A stretch of 7,528 nt of DNA from Prevotellaceae bacterium (GTDB lineage Bacteria; Bacteroidota; Bacteroidia; Bacteroidales; UBA932), in the NCBI GenBank assembly GCA_031288885.1, contig JAITQP010000275.1, positions 1 through 7,528 on the forward strand. The letters are read 5' to 3'. This document shows, one piece after another, positions 1 to 5,152 of this stretch. How positions within the stretch are numbered: the stretch's first letter is position 1; each line of letters begins with the position of its first letter. The position numbers and the translations under genes are program-made. The notes below the pieces were generated by a model. It saw only the letters and a list, made by a program, of their open reading frames with translations, ran no database searches and was not told the DNA's origin.

Positions 1-142
1 AATAGGGCTAAGGGAGGGAATAAAAAACACCCTGTGAAAAATTAAACCGAAAAGCTTCTGAAGTTGATTACCCCGTTTTCGGGCGTATCAATGTCTGTTT
101 CCCCATCGTAAATTACCTGTTTATCATCACCTTACAATCAAT

Positions 143-179
143 CCGGACAAATCGGAAGTTCAACTTCCGATTTGTCCGG
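143..179. repeat. Perfect 37-nt palindrome (18-bp arms, one-base centre)
   Basis: The left arm (143-160, beginning CCGGACAAATCGG) is the exact reverse complement of the right arm (162-179), around a single C at 161. As RNA it would form a very stable hairpin with a small terminal loop. Neither strand has a T-tract directly after it, so it is not a classical intrinsic terminator. It could still end transcription of a gene to the left, serve as a processing site, bind a dimeric protein, or be a small mobile repeat. It lies upstream of the trxB promoter, so it is not in the predicted trxB leader. Confidence 0.9.
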
Positions 180-296
180 TAGAGATTTGGGAATTTTAGT
201 GGAGAATGAAAAATGGGTTAACGCGTAAATATTGGTAATTTTTTTTGAGCGTAACTCCCCGCTCGCCAACAAAACCCGTACTTTTTGCTGCCCATG

Positions 297-328
297 TTTG
301 TAAATCTAAGAATTTTCACGTAAGTTTG
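297..328 (+). promoter_or_regulatory. Bacteroidota-type promoter for trxB
   Basis: A TTTG at 297-300 (-33 box) and TAAGTTTG at 321-328 (-7 box, matching TAnnTTTG exactly) are separated by 20 nt. This fits the known Bacteroides housekeeping promoter consensus. Transcription would start roughly at 333-337, giving a leader of about 20-25 nt before the ATG at 357. Confidence 0.75.
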
Positions 329-356
329 CCCGCTGAATTTAGGATTGAGTATATAT

Positions 357-1283
357 ATGGAACACGTAAAATGTTTGATAATCGGCAGCGGGCCGGCTGG
401 CTACACGGCAGCCATCTACGCCTCGCGGGCCAACTTGCAGCCTGTTGTTTACGAGGGGCTCGCCCCGGGGGGGCAGCTGACCATGACGACGGATGTGGAA
501 AATTTTTCGGGCTACCCCGAGGGCGTTAGCGGCACGGCAATGATGGAGGATATCCGCCGTCAGGCCCTGCGCTTTGGCGCGGATGTTCGTGCGGGGCTAA
601 TTGTAGAGGTTGACCTGTCGGAGCGCCCCTTTACGCTTACCACCGACGGCGGGCACACGCTTAAGGCCGATGTGCTGATAGCGGCCACGGGGGCAACAGC
701 CAAGTACTTAGGCTTACCCTCCGAGGCCCTGTACATGGGTCAGGGCGTGTCGGCGTGCGCCACGTGCGACGGATTTTTTTACCGCAAGCAAGACGTGGCG
801 GTGGTTGGCGGCGGCGACACCGCCTGCGAAGACGCGCTATACCTCTCCGGCTTGTGCCGCAAAGTCTACATGGTGGTGCGCCGCAGCGTGCTCAGGGCCT
901 CAAAGGCCATGCAGGAGCGCGTGCTGGCAGCGCCAAATATCGAGGTGCTGTGGGAGCACCAAACCAAGGAAATACTTGGCGACGCCAACGGCGTGAACGC
1001 GGTGCTGCTGGTCAACGCCAAGGGCGAGGAGCGCACCATAGCGGTAACGGGCTTTTTTGTGGCAATAGGCCACCACCCCAACACGGAGCTGTTCAAAAAG
1101 TGGCTGAAGCTGGATGCGCAGGGCTACATTCTAACGGAAGGCAAGAGCACCGCAACCAACGTAGCGGGCGTATTTGCGTGCGGCGACGTGCAAGATCCTG
1201 TTTACCGTCAGGCTATTACGGCGGCCGGCTCGGGGTGTATGGCGGCCATTGACGCGGAACGGTTTCTGATGGAAAAAAGTTAA
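357..1283 (+). CDS. trxB: Thioredoxin-disulfide reductase
   Basis: This is a cytoplasmic FAD flavoenzyme that uses NADPH to reduce thioredoxin, which supplies electrons to ribonucleotide reductase, peroxidases and protein disulfides. The 308-residue product has the low-molecular-weight TrxB length. The FAD site GSGPAG is at residues 10-15, and ENFSGYPEG follows at about 48-56. The redox-active disulfide C134-A-T-C137 is followed by D138. The NADPH-binding GGGDTA is at 151-156, with arginines 175, 176 and 180 in the position that contacts the 2'-phosphate of NADPH. The second FAD motif CGDVQD is at 275-280. I chose the ATG at 357. An in-frame TTG at 345 would add only four residues (first codons TTG AGT ATA TAT) and sits close to the predicted transcription start. 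The gene has its own promoter, and bamD behind it also has one, so it is probably monocistronic. No key residue is missing. Confidence 0.97.
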   Translation: MEHVKCLIIGSGPAGYTAAIYASRANLQPVVYEGLAPGGQLTMTTDVENFSGYPEGVSGTAMMEDIRRQALRFGADVRAGLIVEVDLSERPFTLTTDGGHTLKADVLIAATGATAKYLGLPSEALYMGQGVSACATCDGFFYRKQDVAVVGGGDTACEDALYLSGLCRKVYMVVRRSVLRASKAMQERVLAAPNIEVLWEHQTKEILGDANGVNAVLLVNAKGEERTIAVTGFFVAIGHHPNTELFKKWLKLDAQGYILTEGKSTATNVAGVFACGDVQDPVYRQAITAAGSGCMAAIDAERFLMEKS

Positions 1284-1305
1284 AAAAAGCAAATGCATTT
1301 TTTTT
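1282..1305 (+). terminator. Possible weak A/T-rich terminator after trxB
   Basis: A run of A overlaps the trxB stop codon, followed by GC-AAAT-GC (1289-1296) and a run of eight T (1298-1305). The A and T runs can pair around the short GC core with one A-A mismatch. The stem is weak, and the T-run also merges with the -33 box of the next promoter. It may be only AT-rich spacer. Confidence 0.3.
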
Positions 1306-1336
1306 GTCGTGATTTCCCCAAAAATAGCTATCTTTG
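1303..1336 (+). promoter_or_regulatory. Bacteroidota-type promoter for bamD (and probably rpoZ)
   Basis: TTTG at 1303-1306 and TATCTTTG at 1329-1336 (exact TAnnTTTG) are separated by 22 nt, slightly longer than the usual 19-21. The expected transcription start, about 1341-1345, leaves a leader of only about 7-11 nt before the ATG at 1352. This also argues against the in-frame TTG at 1334, which lies inside the -7 box. Confidence 0.65.
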
Positions 1337-1351
1337 TCCGATTTTTCTATA

Positions 1352-2161
1352 ATGCTTGTGGTAAAAAAATTACATATCAAAACGTGCGCGCTCTTGCTGG
1401 TGGCTTTAGCCGTGCTGGCTTCGTGCAATACGTTTGAGAAGCTGCTCAAGAATAGCGATTTTGCCCTGAAGTACCGAGAGGCAGGGCGCTACTACGACCT
1501 TGCCAAGTACGACAAGGCGGTGCTGCTGTACGAAAACGTCATGCCGTTCTACCGCAGCACGCGGCAGGAGGACACCATCAACATTCGCATTGCGCGCTGC
1601 TACTACAACCAGCGCGACTACGAAATGGCGCAGTACTACTACGAGTACTTTGGCCGCAGCTTTCCGCGAAGCGGCTTTATAGAGGAGGCGGAATTTATGC
1701 AGGGCATGTGCAGCTACAACTCGGCGCGCAAAGCGTCGTTAGACCAAACGGAGACCAACAGCGCCATTCAGGCCTTTAACCTCTACCTCTACAAGCACCC
1801 GCAGGGCGAAAAGGCGGTAGAGTGTCGCGAAAAAGTAGCGGAGCTACAGGACAGGCTCGCGGAAAAAGCGTTTCAGGGCGCAAAAACATACTACACCACA
1901 GAGCACTACAAGGCCGCCGTGGTGGCCTTGAAGAATTGCCTCAAAGCCTATCCGGAGTCGAAATACCGCGAGGACATGCTGTTTTTGATACTGAAGTCGA
2001 GCTACCTGCACGCGGAAAATAGCGTGACGGAGAAGCAGCGCGAGCGCTACCAGCTGACCATCGACGAATACTATAACCTGATGAGCGAATACCCAAATAC
2101 GAAGTACAAAAACGAAGCGGAGCGAATGTACCAAGATTTGCTCAAAAACACAAAAGGGTAA
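1352..2161 (+). CDS. bamD: Outer membrane protein assembly factor BamD (lipoprotein)
   Basis: BamD is a periplasm-facing outer-membrane lipoprotein. It works with BamA to fold and insert beta-barrel proteins and is built from TPR-like helical repeats. The 269-residue product starts with a basic n-region (VVKKLHIK), a hydrophobic core and a lipobox L-A-S-C, placing the acylated cysteine at residue 25. The mature part shows repeated amphipathic helix pairs rich in Tyr and Ala, for example KYREAGRYYDLAKYDKA and IARCYYNQRDYEMAQYYY. It ends with the BamD-like stretch DEYYNLMSEYPNTKYKNEAE. Length and order match Bacteroidota BamD. I chose the ATG at 1352 because upstream in-frame TTG 1334 lies within the promoter -7 box; a GTG at 1358 is a weaker alternative. 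The next gene, rpoZ, begins 93 nt downstream with no promoter I can see between them, so the two are probably co-transcribed. Confidence 0.93.
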   Translation: MLVVKKLHIKTCALLLVALAVLASCNTFEKLLKNSDFALKYREAGRYYDLAKYDKAVLLYENVMPFYRSTRQEDTINIRIARCYYNQRDYEMAQYYYEYFGRSFPRSGFIEEAEFMQGMCSYNSARKASLDQTETNSAIQAFNLYLYKHPQGEKAVECREKVAELQDRLAEKAFQGAKTYYTTEHYKAAVVALKNCLKAYPESKYREDMLFLILKSSYLHAENSVTEKQRERYQLTIDEYYNLMSEYPNTKYKNEAERMYQDLLKNTKG

Positions 2162-2254
2162 CCCGAACAACAGCCGTATAAGTGCACCACGTTGCATCCA
2201 AAACGGCGCTGGGTGAGAAAAGGCAGAATATAAAATACAAATACTAAAGAAGCT

Positions 2255-2581
2255 ATGGATTTAAAGAAAGTAAGCGCGCCCCTTAATACCATTACCCGCG
2301 ATATGGGCAAGCTGGACGTAACGGGCAACGTGTACGAGTCAATTGCCGTTATTTCAAAGCGTGCAAACCAAATTTCGGTGGAGATGAAGCAGGAGCTCAA
2401 CGGCAAGCTGGAGGAGTTCTCCAGCTACACCGATACGCTGGAGGAGGTATTTGAAAATAAGGAGCAAATAGAAATCTCACGCTACTACGAAAAGCTTCCA
2501 AAGCCCACTCTCATTGCAACGCAAGAATTTTTGGAGAATAAAGTTTACTATCGTAAAACCGGAGAAGCCGCTATAAAGTAG
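2255..2581 (+). CDS. rpoZ: RNA polymerase omega subunit, Bacteroidota Rpb6-like type
   Basis: Omega (the bacterial counterpart of eukaryotic Rpb6) helps fold and hold the beta-prime subunit in RNA polymerase. The 108-residue product reads as the Bacteroidota version. It contains GNVYESIAVISKRANQIS (about residues 25-42), the omega/Rpb6 core that contacts beta-prime, followed by the acidic EEVFENKEQIEISRYYEKLPKP. That last segment is near-invariant in Bacteroides homologues as I remember them. The ATG at 2255 is preceded by an A-rich stretch, as is usual in this phylum, with no strong Shine-Dalgarno sequence. The gene sits between bamD and coaBC, its conserved place in Bacteroidales. A hairpin follows at 2615-2653, which may separate its transcript from coaBC. 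Some databases list such proteins simply as Rpb6-family or hypothetical. Confidence 0.9.
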   Translation: MDLKKVSAPLNTITRDMGKLDVTGNVYESIAVISKRANQISVEMKQELNGKLEEFSSYTDTLEEVFENKEQIEISRYYEKLPKPTLIATQEFLENKVYYRKTGEAAIK

Positions 2582-2614
2582 CTTCCGCAAAGTTTTCATG
2601 GTAATTCTTTTAGT

Positions 2615-2653
2615 AAAGCAGCAGCGCGCAAAGTAAACGTGCCTTGCTGCTTT
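2615..2653 (+). terminator. Hairpin between rpoZ and coaBC, possible terminator or attenuator
   Basis: AAAGCAGCA (2615-2623) pairs perfectly with TGCTGCTTT (2645-2653). Inside it GCGCG (2624-2628) can pair with CGTGC (2638-2642) with one G-U, leaving a two-base bulge and a 9-nt loop. No clean T-run follows (GCTGTATTATGTT), so it may be a partial terminator, an mRNA stability element or a coaBC leader structure. Confidence 0.45.
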
Positions 2654-2684
2654 GCTGTATTATGTTAAATTAAAAATTTGTAAA

Positions 2685-3890
2685 ATGACAACCTTAAATA
2701 ATAAAAAAATAATATTAGGCGTAACAGGAAGCATTGCAGCGTACAAGGCTGCAACGCTGGTGCGCCTGCTGGTGAAGGAGGGGGCGGATGTAAAAGTAGT
2801 AATGACTAACGCTGCAAAGCAGTTTATCACGCCGCTCACCATGGCGACGCTCTCCAAGCATCCGGTGCAGGTGGAATTTTTTAACCCCGAAAACGGCGAC
2901 TGGAATAGCCACGTAAAGCTGGGCTTATGGGCAGACCTGATGCTTATTGCTCCGGCCTCGGCCAACACCATCGGGAAAATGGCCTGCGGCATTGCCGACA
3001 ACCTTTTGCTCACCACCTACCTCTCCGCCAGATGCCCCGTAGCCCTTGCGCCGGCCATGGATTTGGATATGTACGCCCACGTTGCCCAGCAGCAAAATTT
3101 GGCGCTGCTGCGGCTGCGCGGAGTGCACGTAGTAGAGCCGCCCTTTGGCGAGCTGGCAAGCGGCCTGCAGGGGCAAGGGCGCATGGAGGAGCCGGAGGAA
3201 ATAGTGCGCTTTGTGCAAATGCTGCTGGAGAAAAAAGCCTGCCTGAGCGGCAAGCACTTTGTCGTTACCGCCGGCCCTACCTACGAAAACATAGACGCCG
3301 TGCGCTTTATCGGCAACAGCTCGTCCGGCAAGATGGGCTACGCCATTGCGGAGGAGCTGGCGTGTCGCGGCGCGCGGGTGACGCTCATATCGGGGCCGGT
3401 GCACATGGCGGTGCGGCGCCCGGGCATAACGCTCTGCAAGGTTGCGTCGGCAAAGGAGATGTATGAGGCGGCGGTGCGCTTCTTTCCGGACTCCGACGGC
3501 GCGATTATGGCCGCTGCGGTGGCCGACTTTACGCCGGAGAGCTGTGTTGAGGGTAAGCTGAAAAGGGGAAAAGATGCGCTCTCGATAACCCTCACGCCAA
3601 CAAAGGACATTGCCGCCCACTTGGGGAGCATTAAGAAGGAAAATCAAACCTTGGTGGGCTTTGCGCTGGAGGTTGCCAACGAGCACGCCAACGCCCTGAA
3701 AAAGCTGCGGGAGAAAAACCTCGACATTATCGTCCTCAACTCTCTCAACGACCCCAACGCGGGCTTCAACTTTGATACCAACAAGGTTTGCATTATCGAC
3801 AAAACCGGCAAGGAGGCCAGCTACGCGCTGAAGTCAAAGGTGGAGGTGGCAAAAGATATTGTGGACACCTTGAGCGAGTGGGCAGCGTAG
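2685..3890 (+). CDS. coaBC: Bifunctional phosphopantothenoylcysteine decarboxylase / phosphopantothenate-cysteine ligase
   Basis: CoaBC carries out two consecutive steps of coenzyme A synthesis in the cytoplasm. The C-terminal CoaB domain uses CTP to join 4'-phosphopantothenate to cysteine. The N-terminal CoaC flavodomain uses FMN to decarboxylate the product to 4'-phosphopantetheine. The 401-residue length is normal. CoaC runs to about residue 185: FMN-binding GVTGSIAAYK (12-21), catalytic H76 in SHVKLGLWAD, PASANTIGKMACGIADN (90-106) and PAMDLDMY (123-130). CoaB starts near 190: TAGPTYENIDAVRFIGN (195-211), SSGKMG (213-218) and AAAVADF (276-282). Two positions differ from E. coli. PAMN is PAMD (D126), and the ACG motif carrying the catalytic cysteine is ASG (S159). 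I believe both are common in Bacteroidota. I start at ATG 2685; the longer frame from TTG 2652 would begin inside the preceding hairpin and adds an unlikely N-terminus. A heptamer repeat array begins one base after the stop. Confidence 0.95.
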   Translation: MTTLNNKKIILGVTGSIAAYKAATLVRLLVKEGADVKVVMTNAAKQFITPLTMATLSKHPVQVEFFNPENGDWNSHVKLGLWADLMLIAPASANTIGKMACGIADNLLLTTYLSARCPVALAPAMDLDMYAHVAQQQNLALLRLRGVHVVEPPFGELASGLQGQGRMEEPEEIVRFVQMLLEKKACLSGKHFVVTAGPTYENIDAVRFIGNSSSGKMGYAIAEELACRGARVTLISGPVHMAVRRPGITLCKVASAKEMYEAAVRFFPDSDGAIMAAAVADFTPESCVEGKLKRGKDALSITLTPTKDIAAHLGSIKKENQTLVGFALEVANEHANALKKLREKNLDIIVLNSLNDPNAGFNFDTNKVCIIDKTGKEASYALKSKVEVAKDIVDTLSEWAA

Positions 3891-3891
3891 A

Positions 3892-3930
3892 GAATTACGA
3901 ATTAGGAATTACGAATTAGGAATTAGGAAT
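3892..3930 (+). repeat. Heptamer tandem array GAATTA(C/G), short copy
   Basis: Five head-to-tail heptamers run from 3892 to 3926 with last bases C, G, C, G, G. A partial GAAT (3927-3930) follows, then the exit sequence GGCGTTGTTG. The array begins one base after the coaBC stop codon. A longer copy of the same array, with the same exit sequence, follows recN at 6805-6885. Every unit carries TTA (a stop on the minus strand) and every G-type unit carries TAG on the plus strand. Confidence 0.95.
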
Positions 3931-3955
3931 GGCGTTGTTGCAACGGCAGGCGGCG

Positions 3956-3972
3956 CCGTCCCGTAGGGACGG
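3956..3972. repeat. GTA-loop hairpin 1
   Basis: CCGTCCC-GTA-GGGACGG: a 7-bp perfect stem around GTA. First of four hairpins that share the CC-GT(T)A-GG core and differ in the outer stem. Confidence 0.9.
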
Positions 3973-4001
3973 AGAGAAGCGGGGAGCGTGCCGGTTCACA
4001 A

Positions 4002-4018
4002 ATTGTCCGTAGGACAAT
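4002..4018. repeat. GTA-loop hairpin 2
   Basis: ATTGTCC-GTA-GGACAAT: a 7-bp perfect stem around GTA. The outer stem is unrelated to hairpin 1, yet both sides still match. Confidence 0.9.
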
Positions 4019-4057
4019 AATATCAATAGAAAACCATGCCCCCTTTATACCACCATT

Positions 4058-4070
4058 AGCCCGTAGGGCT
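4058..4070. repeat. GTA-loop hairpin 3
   Basis: AGCCC-GTA-GGGCT: a 5-bp perfect stem. It can be extended outward (ATTA at 4055-4058 with TAAT at 4072-4075) if a small bulge is allowed. Confidence 0.85.
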
Positions 4071-4129
4071 TTAATTTGTTGGAACGGAAAAATCCGGCTC
4101 AAATCCGGTAATTTGCCGTGGTTGCTTTC

Positions 4130-4147
4130 ACATTCCGTTAGGAATGT
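4130..4147. repeat. GTTA-loop hairpin 4
   Basis: ACATTCC-GTTA-GGAATGT: a 7-bp perfect stem. It has a four-base loop instead of three but keeps the same CC...GG inner pairs. Confidence 0.85.
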
Positions 4148-4211
4148 TGCAGATGCTTCTATAGTCAATAAAACATCGTTGTAACAACGTCATTAACGAT
4201 TAAAAAAAGGA

Positions 4212-5150
4212 ATGGTAAATGCTGTAGCGTCATATTTTTTTAAAAACAGCAGGAGGCAGCTCCTGCTCGCCGCTGTGCTGTGCGCAGGCGCGGCGTTGCA
4301 GGCGCAGACTATTCGCTGCAACGTAACGCTGAACACCCAAAAAGTGCAGAGCACCAACCGCGCGCTGTTTGAAACGCTCAAAACGGAAGTTGACAACTTC
4401 CTCAACAGCCGCGCGTGGACAAACCACACCTACCAGCAGGTGGAGCGCGTAGAGTGCAACTTTATCATTACGCTCAACGAGCAGGTGAACGAGAGCGATT
4501 TTAAGGGAACGCTCCAAATACAGGCGCAGCGTCCCGTGTACGGAAGCATTTACAATAGCCCCACCATTAGTACGGTTGATAACGACTTTGAGTTTTCGTA
4601 CAAGGAAAATGAAATTCTGGACTTCAGCGAAAACATGCACTCCTCCAACCTCACCTCCATGCTGGCCTACTGGGTTTACGTTGTGCTGGGGTTGGACTAC
4701 GACACGTTTTCGCCAAACGGCGGCACGGAGTGGTTTGGCAAAGCGGAGCAGATAGCGCAGAATGCGCAGAGCGAAACCATGTCGGGCTGGGCGTCGTCGT
4801 CGGGGATGAACCGCAAAAACCGCTACTGGCTGGTCGAAAACATTTTGGGCAGCAGGTACGCGCGCGAGCGCAAAGCCTACTACACCTACCACCGGCTGGG
4901 GCTGGACGTAATGAGCGAAAAGCCCGAGGAGGGGCGCAAGCAGGTGATGCTGGCCTTGCAGGAAATGCAAAAGCTCTATCAGGAAAAGCCGGACAACACC
5001 CTCTACTTTTACACCATATTCTTTGATACCAAAGCAGATGAAATTGTGAACATCTTTTCGGAGGCCACGCCCGCCGAAAAGCAAGCCGCATACCAGCTGC
5101 TATCCACCATAAATAACGTCAATGACCCACATTATAAGAAGTTGAAATAG
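4212..5150 (+). CDS. porD: DUF4835 family protein, PorD-like (type IX secretion associated)
   Basis: This is a secreted protein of a family confined to Bacteroidota (DUF4835), which some annotation sets name type IX secretion protein PorD. Its molecular role is not established, so the link to secretion or gliding comes from family naming, not from this sequence. The 312-residue product has a long n-region with KNSRR, a hydrophobic segment (about residues 17-29) and a likely signal peptidase I site after L-Q-A (residue 31). The C at 24 lacks a small residue before it, so a lipoprotein is unlikely. Family-like segments include KGTLQIQAQRPVY (98-110), DTFSPNGGT (164-172), NRYWLVENIL, YHRLGLDVMSE (226-236) and DEIVNIFSEATP near the end. 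The ATG at 4212 follows an A-rich stretch and is the only ATG before the signal peptide. recN starts 2 nt after its stop, so the two are almost surely co-transcribed. A 321-nt repeat-filled gap separates it from coaBC. Confidence 0.88.
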   Translation: MVNAVASYFFKNSRRQLLLAAVLCAGAALQAQTIRCNVTLNTQKVQSTNRALFETLKTEVDNFLNSRAWTNHTYQQVERVECNFIITLNEQVNESDFKGTLQIQAQRPVYGSIYNSPTISTVDNDFEFSYKENEILDFSENMHSSNLTSMLAYWVYVVLGLDYDTFSPNGGTEWFGKAEQIAQNAQSETMSGWASSSGMNRKNRYWLVENILGSRYARERKAYYTYHRLGLDVMSEKPEEGRKQVMLALQEMQKLYQEKPDNTLYFYTIFFDTKADEIVNIFSEATPAEKQAAYQLLSTINNVNDPHYKKLK

Positions 5151-5152
5151 CT

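Larger units (their letters stand above)
1..356. other. Intergenic region upstream of trxB, no supported gene
   Basis: No open frame of useful length with a plausible start is present on either strand. The region contains the 37-nt palindrome at 143-179 and the trxB promoter at 297-328. The sequence before 142 is AT-rich and carries no motif I recognise. A plus-strand frame open at the left edge ends at 45, which is too short to identify as the end of a gene. Confidence 0.7.
3931..4211. repeat. Intergenic cluster of short hairpins (REP-like), no gene
   Basis: This stretch between coaBC and the DUF4835 gene holds six short palindromes. CGTTG-TTG-CAACG (3933-3945) and CGTTG-TAA-CAACG (4177-4189) mark its two sides. 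Between them are four hairpins of the form N-CC-GT(T)A-GG-N (listed separately). A direct repeat AAATCCGG occurs at 4090-4097 and 4101-4108. An 81-codon minus-strand frame (3923-4168) crosses the cluster, but it reads through all the palindromes and shows no protein-family features, so I do not call it a gene. I see no consensus promoter for the DUF4835 gene here. The layout resembles dispersed intergenic repeats that I recall from Bacteroidota genomes. Confidence 0.75.

Noticed and set aside
42..131. A 29-codon open stretch on the minus strand whose translation looks protein-like (contains VIYDGETDIDTP and ends FRSFSV)
   Set aside because: It is bounded upstream by a stop, has no ATG, GTG or TTG start, and I cannot match it to a family. 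It could be the remnant of a broken gene, but the evidence is too thin to annotate.
345..356. TTG start for trxB adding four residues
   Set aside because: The ATG at 357 gives the usual N-terminus, and the TTG lies close to the predicted transcription start.
2651..2680. Possible promoter before coaBC (TTTG at 2651-2654, AAAATTTG at 2673-2680)
   Set aside because: The -7 box misses the T of TA, the spacer is 18 nt, and the implied start would fall on the coaBC ATG itself.
2925..3686. Long minus-strand open frame (253 codons) opposite coaBC
   Set aside because: It lies wholly antisense to a clearly conserved enzyme and is Arg/His-rich in the way expected of a shadow frame in GC-rich DNA.
3923..4168. 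Minus-strand frame of 81 codons in the coaBC-DUF4835 gap
   Set aside because: It is composed of the palindromic repeats and has no protein-family features; similar frames arise from intergenic repeats.
4230..5084. Minus-strand frame of 284 codons opposite the DUF4835 gene
   Set aside because: It is antisense to a gene with a signal peptide and family motifs, has no domain I recognise, and has the composition of a shadow frame.
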